DNA from: Furfurilactobacillus milii
GTDB taxonomy: Bacteria; Bacillota; Bacilli; Lactobacillales; Lactobacillaceae
Reading direction: 5' to 3'
Length of the DNA stretch: 64,000 nucleotides
Assembly: GCF_021654115.1 (NCBI RefSeq)
Contig: NZ_JAIWJF010000003.1
Span: forward strand, 1 to 64,000
The notes under the pieces are model-generated. The model was not told where the DNA came from, searched no databases, and saw only the letters and a list, made by a program, of their open reading frames with translations. The position numbers and the translations under genes were made by a program. This document shows, piece by piece, positions 36,607 through 45,443 of this stretch. Position 1 is the first letter of the stretch; the number at the start of each line of letters is the position of its first letter.

Positions 36607-37947
36607 ATGAAGCAAACAGCATCAGAAGCATCACACAGTATGAGTTTTTGGGATCAGACGGCGACATGGATTGGAGCCAATGCCAACAACGGCACTTGGT
36701 ATGTTGGTGGCGTATTGGCTGCACTAGGACTAGGTGGAGCGATGAAAGTATTAATGATCACCGGTCCAGTCGCTTATCTGTTACTGGCTCTCGTCGGGTA
36801 TATGGGGTTTCAAACGCGACGCTCTACAATGGCTTTGACGAATATTTCGTTTGGTCGTTGGGGTAGCGTTGGGCCGTCATTAGTCAATGTGGTTCAGTTT
36901 ATGGGTTGGGCTGCGGTAAACACGTTTATTGCAGCCGGTTCTATTAGTTATTTGCTTCATGATCTACTAGGCTGGCCAGTTTTTGGTCAACGCGGCGGAT
37001 TAAAGGGCATTATCTTTGGTATTTTGATGATGTCAATCTTGCATCTGATTAGCATTTCACTCGGCCAACGGTCCGTGCGGATTATCGAGCGTGTTGGGAT
37101 TGTGTTGGTAATTTTACTGGTACTGTGGGAAACATGGGCGGTTTTTCAAACCGTATCGTTGAATCAGTTGACTCAGTGGCAAGTGCCAGTTAAGTTCCAT
37201 TTGCCGACTGGTAATGCGATCGATACGTTAGCGGCGTTTAACCTTGCTTGGGTGACTGCTGGTGCGGACTTCACCAAGTTTGCTAAGAATAAGACGGCTG
37301 CCACCGTAGCGCCGTTTGTTGGCGGCACAGTTGGACTGTTCTGGTTTGCGCTCGTGGGTATCATTGCTACTATTGGTGCGGCGGTGACGCTGCACAGCTT
37401 TGATCCCAATGCATCTGACCCAAGTACAGTGGCTTCACGTCTTGGTCTAGGTATTTTGGCAATGATTGTGATTGTATTGACGAGTACCACTGCAAACGCA
37501 GTTAATCTAATGGCTGCCGGCACGGCATTAACTAACATCTTTAAACGACTTCGGCTTACACCAGCTTTATGGTTAGTGACGGTGTTAGCGACACTGATGA
37601 CATTGATTCCTTTATGGTCTAACAGCTTTTTGGGTGTGTTCACGATGTTTTTGGATTATGTGGGCATGATTTTGGGACCGGAGATTGCCATTATTTTAGT
37701 TGATTATTATCTTATCCATGGCGCACACTATACCGATAATATGTTTGCTAACGCACCAAGGGTGAACTGGTTAGCCTATGTAAACTGGGGCTTAGGAATA
37801 TTGAGTTATTTCTTGTTACGCCAAGTCGGTTGGGTAACAAACACAGTCGGTGCAACGGTATTTGCAATGCTCATTACAGCTAGTCTACATTTGGTACTGA
37901 GCCGGTTAACGGTAAAATTAAGGAATACGGTACCTGAAAATAATTAA
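36607..37947 (+). CDS. NCS1-family nucleobase permease (CodB-like)
   Basis: 446 residues, about twelve membrane helices. The N-terminal SFWDQTATWIGANANNGTWYVG and GADFTKFAKNKTAA motifs are those of NCS1 purine/cytosine permeases. Cytosine is a plausible substrate since codA is in the window but lacks its own permease; hydroxymethylpyrimidine or other bases cannot be excluded. Preceded by a leader ORF and terminator; GGAGG site. Terminator at 38017-38073. Confidence 0.85.
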   Translation: MKQTASEASHSMSFWDQTATWIGANANNGTWYVGGVLAALGLGGAMKVLMITGPVAYLLLALVGYMGFQTRRSTMALTNISFGRWGSVGPSLVNVVQFMGWAAVNTFIAAGSISYLLHDLLGWPVFGQRGGLKGIIFGILMMSILHLISISLGQRSVRIIERVGIVLVILLVLWETWAVFQTVSLNQLTQWQVPVKFHLPTGNAIDTLAAFNLAWVTAGADFTKFAKNKTAATVAPFVGGTVGLFWFALVGIIATIGAAVTLHSFDPNASDPSTVASRLGLGILAMIVIVLTSTTANAVNLMAAGTALTNIFKRLRLTPALWLVTVLATLMTLIPLWSNSFLGVFTMFLDYVGMILGPEIAIILVDYYLIHGAHYTDNMFANAPRVNWLAYVNWGLGILSYFLLRQVGWVTNTVGATVFAMLITASLHLVLSRLTVKLRNTVPENN

Positions 37948-38016
37948 ATAAATATCGCGGGTGCGGCGACTGCGCTTTTCAATGGTCGTTGATAATATAT
38001 AATCCGTTTACAAACG

Positions 38017-38073
38017 TTAAACGCAGCATATTAATGATGATAACGTCATTAATATGCTGCGTTTAATTTTTTG
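38017..38073 (+). terminator. Terminator after NCS1 permease
   Basis: TTAAACGCAGCATATTAATGA pairs with TCATTAATATGCTGCGTTTAA and is followed by TTTTTT (the 21-bp stem is essentially perfect). Confidence 0.93.
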
Positions 38074-38172
38074 CTGGACCGGTACTTTTGTGAGTTTATT
38101 GCCGTCTAATGAATTGCATTAATGAAAATTAATCGTTATTCTACCGATACATTATTTTTAAGGGGATCAAGA

Positions 38173-39018
38173 ATGAGCCAGCAACAATTTTCAACCGCCA
38201 GTTTACGCGATCAAACAATCGATTTACGAGTATCAACATTTATTAATCATTTATGGACCACACAAGAAACTATTGCTGACTTCGAAATCAGTTTAACAAC
38301 GACCTTGCTGGTTTTACCTGTGACCGTGAAGCAAAAACGACTAACGTTGATTCTGGATTATCGGCTGGGACCATTATTGGTGCGCCGACCGTGTGGTACG
38401 CTGATGCGAGAATTGATGGCTAAAAACAGTCGGACTCGCCAACAAATGGCGATTGCCCATCATTTTTTGGGACAACAACATTACACACCTTACGTAAACG
38501 GTAAATATGGTTTTGTACCAACCGCGGGATCAACGATGCGAGAGACTGGCTGGTTAGGATTTTACAAATTAGTTCAGATTCGTCGCTTGACTCATGAGAC
38601 CTTGCTTATTTTTAAAAATAACATGAAGCTCATCTTACCGTTGTCACATTATTTTATGCTGCAACGATTAAGAGATGCGGCGACGATTATTCAATTACAA
38701 AAAGAACAGTTAGAATTAATGGTTGAAAATAGTGGTTTTGATCGGTGTCGGCCGAATTTCACCAATAAGTTGGCTCAAGTATTAGGAATGCGACCCGAAC
38801 AAGTTTTGCATGACGAAACAGAATTTTATGCACACACGGTCGAAGTTTTAATGGTGGCAGGGTTAGAAGATTTCCTAGTGGACGGCTATGATGCTGTGCT
38901 CAATTTAGACCGTGAAACGATTGCAAAGGAAGCCCGTCAGTTTTTAAGAGGACACGGGCATTTAATTGTGCCGAAAACACGCCACTTTGTGTCAGATAAG
39001 GACGACGAGACAAACTAG
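38173..39018 (+). CDS. ComK-like competence transcription factor homologue
   Basis: 281 residues from ATG 38173 (AGGGG upstream; an ATG at 38122 has no site). The middle matches the ComK pattern: an R-C-R/G stretch (RRPCGTLMREL), then YGFVPTAGSTMRETGWLGFY, as ComK has FPTLSSTR..CGWIS, followed by a beta segment ending LPLSHYFMLQRLRDA, as ComK ELPISYNSFENQVYRT. ComK is 192 residues in Bacillus; this one has an extra ~70-residue C-terminal domain. Role as a competence regulator is inference. Confidence 0.68.
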   Translation: MSQQQFSTASLRDQTIDLRVSTFINHLWTTQETIADFEISLTTTLLVLPVTVKQKRLTLILDYRLGPLLVRRPCGTLMRELMAKNSRTRQQMAIAHHFLGQQHYTPYVNGKYGFVPTAGSTMRETGWLGFYKLVQIRRLTHETLLIFKNNMKLILPLSHYFMLQRLRDAATIIQLQKEQLELMVENSGFDRCRPNFTNKLAQVLGMRPEQVLHDETEFYAHTVEVLMVAGLEDFLVDGYDAVLNLDRETIAKEARQFLRGHGHLIVPKTRHFVSDKDDETN

Positions 39019-39089
39019 TTTTTCTATGAAAGCGAATTCCGTAGCGTTATGATAAAGACAACAAAACAACACAAAGAGAGGCTTTCGCA

Positions 39090-39743
39090 ATGAGTTTTAC
39101 GACACCGATTACGAAACAAGAACAACAGGTTTTTCATGACTATCAGATTCCTGTACATGATCCATTGGGTGTATTCGACAGTTTGAAGCAGGTTCCTAGT
39201 ATGACAGGTAATTTTGAGGGTAGTGACGTTGATTTGAACGATTTACTGTTAGACTATGTTGCCGTTCAGTTAGATTTTAACCGCTTAGTGGATACCATTA
39301 ACCAGGAGTGGTGGTCGCAGTTACAAACATGGCATAAGTTAACTGGGGATCGTTTATCAGCTAACACGAAAGCACATGCTGATCAGTTCGGTCCGTTTGA
39401 ACAAGAACGGGTTCAGTTAGCAAAACAGGCGGAGCAAGGGTTCCCTCAAGAACTGCTTAAAAAGCCACGTAGTGAATGGCGGTCTCAAGATCTGTTTGGC
39501 TATGATTACATTATGTTCCAGGTTGATTTAAAGTGGGAATTCTTTAACATCATGGAAATCCTGGCAAATATTAATCCAGATGTAAATGTCGAAACGGTCG
39601 CAACTGAAATTCAGGCTAAGTTAGCACCAAAGCATGGTCCAAAAGAACGCAAAGTTGACATGAATGAGAATCATGGTCAGCAAGGGCCTCAAAATGATAC
39701 AGATGGCTCTCAAAGCAACGACATAGCTGGAAAGGAGCAGTGA
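39090..39743 (+). CDS. Unknown protein, first of a paralogous pair
   Basis: 217 residues, soluble, acidic, with no known motif. Starts TPITKQEQQVFHDYQIPVHD; the following gene starts with the related TPLSQTDKKLFHQRGVSVDD, and both share a DPL motif and similar helical layout, so they look like diverged duplicates. The last ~35 residues are polar low complexity (NENHGQQGPQNDTDGSQSND). GAGAGG site. Translationally close to its partner. Confidence 0.72.
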   Translation: MSFTTPITKQEQQVFHDYQIPVHDPLGVFDSLKQVPSMTGNFEGSDVDLNDLLLDYVAVQLDFNRLVDTINQEWWSQLQTWHKLTGDRLSANTKAHADQFGPFEQERVQLAKQAEQGFPQELLKKPRSEWRSQDLFGYDYIMFQVDLKWEFFNIMEILANINPDVNVETVATEIQAKLAPKHGPKERKVDMNENHGQQGPQNDTDGSQSNDIAGKEQ

Positions 39744-39745
39744 AC

Positions 39746-40327
39746 ATGCAATATGTGACCCCTTTAAGTCAGACAGACAAGAAACTGTTTCACCAGCGTG
39801 GCGTGAGTGTGGATGACCCGTTAGCAGGCATTAAGGGGTTATCGGACCAACATCTAACAGGCTTGGTCAATGGTCAACAGTTTGATTTAATGGCTTATTT
39901 GAACAATGTATTTGTTTGTCAATTGCAGACGTTCGCGTTGACTGAAGATTATAATGTTTTGGAGCAGCTGGAAAATGAAACCAATTTGGTACATTTTTCT
40001 AATGGCAGTCAGGCATTACACAACCGTTTAAAAGCACTCATGGTTAATCAAACCGAACTACTAAAAGATTATGAGCTGCTACACGAACAAGTTCGCGCCA
40101 ATTACTATGCGGCTGAACCTGACGATTTATCTTCCAAACAATTGAACGGCACCGCGACTAACTTAGAGTTAGCGTTTCATGCCTTGTTGGGGATGAGTGC
40201 AGATAGCCAGTGGTTGATGGAAGTTGGTATGCAGACACTGCGGGTGCTTAATCCTGTACTGACAACTGAGATGATTCAGCAGATTAGCGCTTCAATTATG
40301 ATGCTGGTTGAGAAAAATGATGGTTAA
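39746..40327 (+). CDS. Unknown protein, second of the paralogous pair
   Basis: 193 residues from ATG 39746; AAAGGAGC lies inside the end of the preceding gene, and a GTG at 39740 is too near that site. Predominantly helical, no signal peptide or membrane helix, no catalytic motif. Related to the upstream protein in its first ~35 residues and in length. Co-transcribed with it; function not recognised. Confidence 0.72.
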   Translation: MQYVTPLSQTDKKLFHQRGVSVDDPLAGIKGLSDQHLTGLVNGQQFDLMAYLNNVFVCQLQTFALTEDYNVLEQLENETNLVHFSNGSQALHNRLKALMVNQTELLKDYELLHEQVRANYYAAEPDDLSSKQLNGTATNLELAFHALLGMSADSQWLMEVGMQTLRVLNPVLTTEMIQQISASIMMLVEKNDG

Positions 40328-40377
40328 TTGTTGTTAATAAAGGTTTTGCCATTGTGGTACTTAGTGGTTCACTAACA

Positions 40378-40545
40378 TTTTCCATTGCCAAAATTGTCTC
40401 TTGCTTTGGAACGATTCAAGCTTTTCACATTAGGCACGGGATTGCGAAAACACATCCCCTTCATAACCGGTTCAGTCTATAAATACGTCATAACCCGCCG
40501 AACGCACACTACTTTCACAACTTTTGTTTTATTTTGATGGCCTCC
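40378..40545 (-). ncRNA. R190 structured element, copy E (degenerate)
   Basis: On the minus strand it contains GTTGTGAAAGTAGTG near the 5' end and CTTGAATCGTTCC near the 3' end, matching copy B (GTCGTGAAAGTGGTG and CTCGAACCGTTCC). Ends pair weakly (CCAT/ATGG, CAAAAT/ATTTTGG). A GGGAT/ATCCC hairpin replaces the central stem. Probably a decayed or divergent member. Confidence 0.5.
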
Positions 40546-40579
40546 AGTTAACACAACCAGTAGGGTGCGTGTCAAACGG

Positions 40580-40616
40580 AAAAGTCATTTACGTTTCAAT
40601 CGTAAATGACTTTTTT
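40580..40616 (+). terminator. Rho-independent terminator
   Basis: AAAAGTCATTTACG pairs with CGTAAATGACTTTTTT across a 7-nt loop. It lies 250 bp after the last + strand gene and just past R190 copy E, and separates this region from the R-hydratase gene. Confidence 0.9.
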
Positions 40617-40739
40617 GTTACTCAACAATTGTTTGCTTGTCTATTGTTTCTCAAACTAGAATCTGAACGAAATTAAATCGTCACCTATGTTGATGCATTA
40701 CGTCAGGGTATAGGTACGATAAATTATTGGTATTGGTAA

Positions 40740-40753
40740 CGTAAGCGCTTTCA
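40740..40753 (+). promoter_or_regulatory. cre-like CcpA site upstream of the R-hydratase gene
   Basis: CGTAAGCGCTTTCA matches TGWAANCGNTNWCA at all but the first base. Confidence 0.6.
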
Positions 40754-40835
40754 TCCGATAATGAAATTGCACAACATAATCACATTATTGCTTTGTGATT
40801 CAGCGAGCATAAAACATTATCGGAGGATGGCTAAC

Positions 40836-41279
40836 ATGTCAGAATATAAGATTATCTATGATGATGAACTAAAAGTTGGGATGACAGGGGAGTTTTCAAA
40901 ACGCGTCACAAAGCAAGACGTTGAAAAATTTGCAGAAGTTACTGGTGATTACAATCCGATGCACATGGATGATGAATTTGCAGCTAAGACTCAATTTCAT
41001 GGACGAATTGCGCATGGGATGATCTCAGCTGGAATGATTTCTGCCTGTTTAGGCACGAAGATGCCAGGCCCTGGCGCAATCTACCTTGGCCAGACATTAA
41101 GATTCGATCGGCCAGTTCATTTTGATGATGTGTTGGTTGTTAAAGCTGAAGTCACAAAGATTGTTGAAAAACCGCACTTTAAGATCGCCACAATTTCTAC
41201 CATCGTGACGAATCAAGATGGCGAGATTGTGACAGAGGGTGAAGCCACGATTATGCCGGCTAAGCGCGAGGAGCTGTGA
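40836..41279 (+). CDS. MaoC-family (R)-specific enoyl-CoA hydratase
   Basis: 148 residues from ATG 40836; GGAGG sits 9 nt upstream, and ATG 40827 touches it. Single hot-dog domain with the hydratase-2 motif GDYNPMHMDDEFAAKTQF then GRIAHGMISAG, holding the catalytic Asp and His. PhaJ-type enzymes add water to trans-2-enoyl-CoA to give (R)-3-hydroxyacyl-CoA, or the reverse. Carries a CAGCGAGCA box in its leader shared with the crotonase and enoyl-CoA reductase genes. Confidence 0.9.
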   Translation: MSEYKIIYDDELKVGMTGEFSKRVTKQDVEKFAEVTGDYNPMHMDDEFAAKTQFHGRIAHGMISAGMISACLGTKMPGPGAIYLGQTLRFDRPVHFDDVLVVKAEVTKIVEKPHFKIATISTIVTNQDGEIVTEGEATIMPAKREEL

Positions 41280-41311
41280 CATAAGTCCGTTTTGAGAATG
41301 AGCATTAACGT

Positions 41312-41353
41312 AAAACTGGCCGATTCCCTCACTTTGGGAATGGTCCAGTTTTG
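41312..41353 (+). terminator. Terminator after the R-hydratase gene
   Basis: AAAACTGG..ATTCCC pairs with GGGAAT..CCAGTTTTG around TCACTTT. Confidence 0.85.
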
Positions 41354-41471
41354 GGTTAAGCGGAATTCTCAGGACTTTGGAACGTGATATTACTCGAAGC
41401 GTTCACGCCAAACAAAATTATGTTATACCTCCTTAGATGAGTGCAAGATTGGTAATTAAATATTGAACGAT

Positions 41472-41510
41472 AAAAATGGCGTCTCGTAAATTTTACGAGG
41501 CGCCGCTTTT
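41472..41510 (-). terminator. Terminator of the crotonase gene
   Basis: On the minus strand GGCGCCTCGTAAA pairs with TTTACGAGACGCC, followed by ATTTTTAT. Confidence 0.88.
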
Positions 41511-41569
41511 GGTAACCAACAATGGTTTTTCAGATTAACACGTGTGAATGAGTTATCTGTTACCAAGCA

Positions 41570-42367
41570 TTATTTTTGTGGAAAAGCAGGTTTGCGCTTT
41601 TCAAGGAAGGCGGTCATTCCTTCCGTTTGATCTTCGGTGGCGAATGTTTGGGCCCACATCTGAGTTTCAAAATCGATGGCCGTATCTAATGGTAAATCAG
41701 CAGCCCGGTCAATGACGTATTTTGCCATGCCAACAGCAATCAGACCATTCTTGATGACTGTGTTTGCCAGTGCGTGAACCTTGTCCATTAATTCATCAGG
41801 TTCAGCAATTTCTTCGATGATGCCAACCCGATAGGCTTCCTGAGCATCAACCATGGTACCGGTTGCGATCATTTCCTTGGCTTTACCACGACCAACTAAA
41901 CGAGTTAAGCGTTGTGTACCACCAAACCCTGGGACAATACCGAGTGTAACTTCAGGTTGACCAAACTTAGCCTTGCTGGAACCGACTCGAATATCACAAG
42001 AACTGGCCAACTCCAAGCCACCACCGAGACAGTAACCATTGACAGCAGCAATGGTTAATTGAGGCAGATTTTCAATCTTACCAAATGACTCATGTGCCAA
42101 CTTGGATAGGGTCGCTGCTTGTAGCGAATTCATATCACGCATTTCGAAAATGTCAGCGCCAGCTACAAAGGCCTTTTCACCAGCCCCGGTAATGACTAGC
42201 ACCTTGATTAGATCTGCATTGTCACGGACTTCATCTAAAGCTTGGCCAATTTCTGTCAGGGTTGCTGTGTTTAACACATTCATGGATTTAGGACGGTTAA
42301 TCGTCAGGGTGGCAATCTCGTTGTCTACATGAAGCAATACATTTTCGTACGTTTTAGCTTTAATCAT
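41570..42367 (-). CDS. Enoyl-CoA hydratase/isomerase (crotonase family)
   Basis: 265 residues from the ATG at 42367; an ATG four codons earlier touches the AAAGG site. Oxyanion-hole segments AFVAGADIFEM and NGYCLGGGLELA, and both catalytic Glu regions (CLGGGLELASS; GQPEVTLGIVPGFGGT) as in (S)-3-hydroxyacyl-CoA dehydratases (Crt). Would interconvert (S)-3-hydroxyacyl-CoA and 2-enoyl-CoA, opposite in stereochemistry to the neighbouring MaoC enzyme. Alone in its transcript. Confidence 0.9.
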   Translation of the reverse strand: MIKAKTYENVLLHVDNEIATLTINRPKSMNVLNTATLTEIGQALDEVRDNADLIKVLVITGAGEKAFVAGADIFEMRDMNSLQAATLSKLAHESFGKIENLPQLTIAAVNGYCLGGGLELASSCDIRVGSSKAKFGQPEVTLGIVPGFGGTQRLTRLVGRGKAKEMIATGTMVDAQEAYRVGIIEEIAEPDELMDKVHALANTVIKNGLIAVGMAKYVIDRAADLPLDTAIDFETQMWAQTFATEDQTEGMTAFLEKRKPAFPQK

Positions 42368-42379
42368 CGTTAGTAACAT

Positions 42380-42781
42380 CCTTTCGTTTGAGAAACAAGT
42401 TACCAGCGAGCACTTTCAATTCACATCATACAAAGATTTTGTGAATTTGCAAGTTACCTCACAAGAAATAGGTCGTGATGGTAAAATTTGAAATGCGATT
42501 AAACCAGCGTTTAAAGACATGATCAGAAATTGATTCTAAAAAGTTTTGCGGCTAAGCTTGTGAAAAAATAGGAAAATGATGTTGCTTTTAACCGTGAGGT
42601 CCACATTTTTGCCGATTATAACTTATGGTTATGTACACAATAAGAAACCGTAAGCGTTTACATCGAAAAAATCGTCCGTTATAGTTCAAATTGTTAAAAA
42701 ATCGAATTGCTTCGTGCTTAATTTGACAATGAATGAACGAACCCCGCACGGCGTGATTCAACAGACGACGAGGAGGCAGTG
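42380..42781. promoter_or_regulatory. Divergent crotonase/aquaglyceroporin upstream region
   Basis: CAGCGAGCACTTTCAA at 42404-42419 is identical to 44022-44037 upstream of the enoyl-CoA reductase. TTCACA (42420) and TGTGAA (42441) flank it as an inverted repeat. A cre-like CGTAAGCGTTTACA (42649-42662; one mismatch to consensus) precedes glpF, implying CcpA control. Confidence 0.55.
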
Positions 42782-43537
42782 ATGATGAGTGGCACATGGG
42801 ACGCACGATTGGCTGCAGAGTTTTTTGGAACGATGATTTTGGTGATGTTTGGTAACGGGGCCGTGGCCAATTCTTTTCTTAAAGATACCACGGGTAATGG
42901 TGATCCAGGGCAGGCGAATGGGGGCTGGTTGTTTATTGCCTTTGGGTATGGCTTTGGGGTTATGATACCGGCAATGATGTTTGGTTCTATTTCTGGAAAC
43001 CACTTAAATCCAGCAATTACACTGGCAGAAGCCTTTGCCGGCATCTTTCCTTGGACACATGTCACCGGTTATTTGATTGCTCAGTTTGCTGGTGCCATGT
43101 TTGGTCAATTACTTATTGTGTTGATCTACTGGCCGTATTACAAACGAACCAAGGATCAGGGCCTAATTTTAGGCACCTTTTCCACTGCAGATGCGGCGGG
43201 CAGCAAATTAAATGGTTTTTTGGCTGAAACAGTGGGGACGTTTGCATTAGTCTTCGGTGCCATGGGATTATATCGTGGCATGTTCTTCCATCAAAATGTG
43301 GACATTGCCAATATTGGGGGCGGGTTACTGATCGCCACCATGGTGATTTCACTTGGGGGTCCAACCGGTCCGGCCTTGAATCCTGCCCGTGATTTAGGAC
43401 CGCGCATCGTGCATGCGTTGATGCCAATTCCTAATAAGGGTGACTCACACTGGGAGTACAGTTGGGTACCAGTATTAGGCTCGATTGTAGGGGCGGTCAT
43501 TGGAATTTTCGTTTATAAGATCTTTTTCGGATTATAG
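42782..43537 (+). CDS. glpF: Glycerol uptake facilitator / aquaglyceroporin (MIP family)
   Basis: About 251 residues with six membrane helices and two half-helices: NPA boxes in GNHLNPAITLAEA and GPALNPARDLGPR; the Asp after the second NPA (PARD) is the glycerol-channel mark. GTG 42779, ATG 42782 and ATG 42785 are in frame; AGGAGG at 42771-42776 fits either ATG. It has a cre-like box. It lies among CoA-thioester genes, so glycerol or a small acid may feed that pathway. Confidence 0.92.
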   Translation: MMSGTWDARLAAEFFGTMILVMFGNGAVANSFLKDTTGNGDPGQANGGWLFIAFGYGFGVMIPAMMFGSISGNHLNPAITLAEAFAGIFPWTHVTGYLIAQFAGAMFGQLLIVLIYWPYYKRTKDQGLILGTFSTADAAGSKLNGFLAETVGTFALVFGAMGLYRGMFFHQNVDIANIGGGLLIATMVISLGGPTGPALNPARDLGPRIVHALMPIPNKGDSHWEYSWVPVLGSIVGAVIGIFVYKIFFGL

Positions 43538-43575
43538 TTTATGCGAAGACAGAAGGGCTACAACGACGGTGTGTT

Positions 43576-43706
43576 TTGAAAACGCGCGACATAACACTGG
43601 CTTTTGCTCATCTAATATAAAGACGTCGTTTATGGGTACATTTTCCCATGAACGTCGTCTTTGTAGTACCTGAGAAAGTCAAACCGTATCATGTGTCGCT
43701 CTCATC
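43576..43706 (-). repeat. R120 hairpin repeat, copy 2 (inverted)
   Basis: On the minus strand it aligns with copy 1 from CTTTCTCAGGTA through ATTAGATGAGCAAAAG to GTGTTATGTCGC. Central hairpin arms AAAGACG and CGTCTTT differ from copy 1 in both strands but still pair; the TTTATGGG/CCCATGAA tip is kept. The ends pair as GCGACA/TGTCGC. Confidence 0.75.
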
Positions 43707-44113
43707 GAAAAACTTAAGCTAAAACAAAAGTTTGTGAAAAAAACGCAAAAAACAAGAGTTGAATGCGACTATATCGGTAGTATAACTTTTCGTTATTGAA
43801 AAAATGAAAAACGTGTATTGGTATCTTACTGTGAAAAGGCTTACATTGTACTCGAAGATAATTATCTGAAACGTCTTAACTTGCAAGTTATCAATTATCT
43901 TAAGCACCGTAATGATGTGAAGTTAATCTCAAACGTTCAATAAGTGAGCAACTCTTCTCATTGTCATTGAATGTTAGAGGTTCAAGTAAATGATTGTTAT
44001 GCAGATGCTATTTAATGCAATCAGCGAGCACTTTCAAACTTTCTGAGTCGTAAACCAGCGTGACAATTTGTTTACCAATGCATTGAATCAACAAAACAAA
44101 GGTGGAATTAAAA
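43707..44113 (+). promoter_or_regulatory. Long upstream region of the enoyl-CoA reductase gene
   Basis: 400 bp, AT-rich, no gene. Contains the shared 16-bp box CAGCGAGCACTTTCAA (44022-44037), 77-92 bp before the start codon. Confidence 0.5.
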
Positions 44114-45331
44114 ATGTCAGAAATGGGCAAAATGGTTAAAATCAGCGAGAAATTAAAGGGCAATGTTGCACGTTCAGTCAACCCATACGGATGTCGTCAA
44201 GAGATTCTCAATCAAATTTCTTATGTTCAAGGTAAGGGCAGTTACACTGGTGCCAAAAAAGCCTTGATCATTGGCGGTTCATCCAGTTATGGACTAGCAA
44301 GCCGGATTACCGCAGCGTTTGGGCAAGGTGCTGACACCATCAGCGTGGCGTTTGAACGACCACCTAAGGATGAGACAATGCTTGGTACCGCTGGGTGGTA
44401 TAACAATATTTACTTTAGGGAAGAAGCCGAGAAGGCTGGCTTGAAAGCGAAGAACTTTAACGGTGACTGCTTTACGCAAGCTATGAAGGATCAAGTCATT
44501 GATTACATTAAACAGGAATTCGGTGGCCCGTTGGACCTGTTAGTTTATTCAGTAGCTGCACCAAAACGGACAAACCCAGATAACCCAGATGAAACATGGC
44601 GTTCAGTTATCAAAACGGTTGGTCAATCGGTTACCGGTGAAAACATCAATTTGGAAAAGGATGAGCTGTTTGAACAGACGGTTGATCCGGCAACGGAGGA
44701 CGAAATTGAAGCCACTAAGCATGTTATGGGTGGTGAAGACTGGGAAATTTGGGTTGATCAGTTGAAGAAGGCCGGCGTGTTAGCTGAGGGCTTTAAGACC
44801 ATCTTGTACTCTTATATTGGACCAAAGAGTACGTATGCCTTCTACCATGAAGGAACATTGGGTGCTGCAAAGGACGCAGCGGAAGCCTCATCACACAAGA
44901 TTCAAAAGAATCTAGACGACATCAACGGGGAAGCGCTGATTTCCGTTTCACGGGCTGTAACGACTAAAGCGTCTGTTGTTATTCCGATCTTCCCACTGTA
45001 TTGCTTGGCTCTATACAAGGTTGAAGAGCAGACTGGTACGCATGAAACACCAATTATGCATAAGGATCGTTTGTTCCGTGACATGGTTTATGGCACCAAA
45101 CGTGAAGTGGATGAAAATGGTCGTTTGCGTCCAGATGCATGGGAATTACGGCCAGATATTCAGGAAAAGGTTGCCACATTAATGGCCAAGATTACCCCTG
45201 AAAACTTCAACACAGATTTAACTGGCTACGCAGAATTCCGTCGCGAATTTATGCAACTAAACGGATTTGAGGTTACCGGTGCTGATGAAGACGAAGTTGA
45301 CTTTGATGCGTTAACAAAATTACGTCCATAG
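44114..45331 (+). CDS. ter: Trans-2-enoyl-CoA reductase (Ter/FabV family)
   Basis: 405 residues from ATG 44114 (AAAGGTGG upstream; a GTG at 44102 lies in that site). NAD(H) loop IIGGSSSYGLASRITAAFG, then AGWYNN, MGGEDW and the active-site Tyr244-x8-Lys253 pair (FYHEGTLGAAK), the spacing that marks FabV/Ter. Reduces crotonyl-CoA-like thioesters, or enoyl-ACP, with NADH. No fatty-acid synthesis genes are near, whereas a CoA-transferase follows by 113 bp, favouring an acyl-CoA role. Confidence 0.9.
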   Translation: MSEMGKMVKISEKLKGNVARSVNPYGCRQEILNQISYVQGKGSYTGAKKALIIGGSSSYGLASRITAAFGQGADTISVAFERPPKDETMLGTAGWYNNIYFREEAEKAGLKAKNFNGDCFTQAMKDQVIDYIKQEFGGPLDLLVYSVAAPKRTNPDNPDETWRSVIKTVGQSVTGENINLEKDELFEQTVDPATEDEIEATKHVMGGEDWEIWVDQLKKAGVLAEGFKTILYSYIGPKSTYAFYHEGTLGAAKDAAEASSHKIQKNLDDINGEALISVSRAVTTKASVVIPIFPLYCLALYKVEEQTGTHETPIMHKDRLFRDMVYGTKREVDENGRLRPDAWELRPDIQEKVATLMAKITPENFNTDLTGYAEFRREFMQLNGFEVTGADEDEVDFDALTKLRP

Positions 45332-45443
45332 TATCGATTAGTCAGATTCGCCCAGAACAAAGCAACTGACTTAACTGGCTTTAGTGTCTGCGCTCCCAAG
45401 CAAGTAGTTGCGATGAATGAATAATTAAATGGAGATGTTTAAG

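Noticed and set aside
37173-37643. 156-codon minus-strand frame opposite the NCS1 permease
   Set aside because: Antisense shadow of a membrane protein gene; composition mirrors the hydrophobic sense codons.
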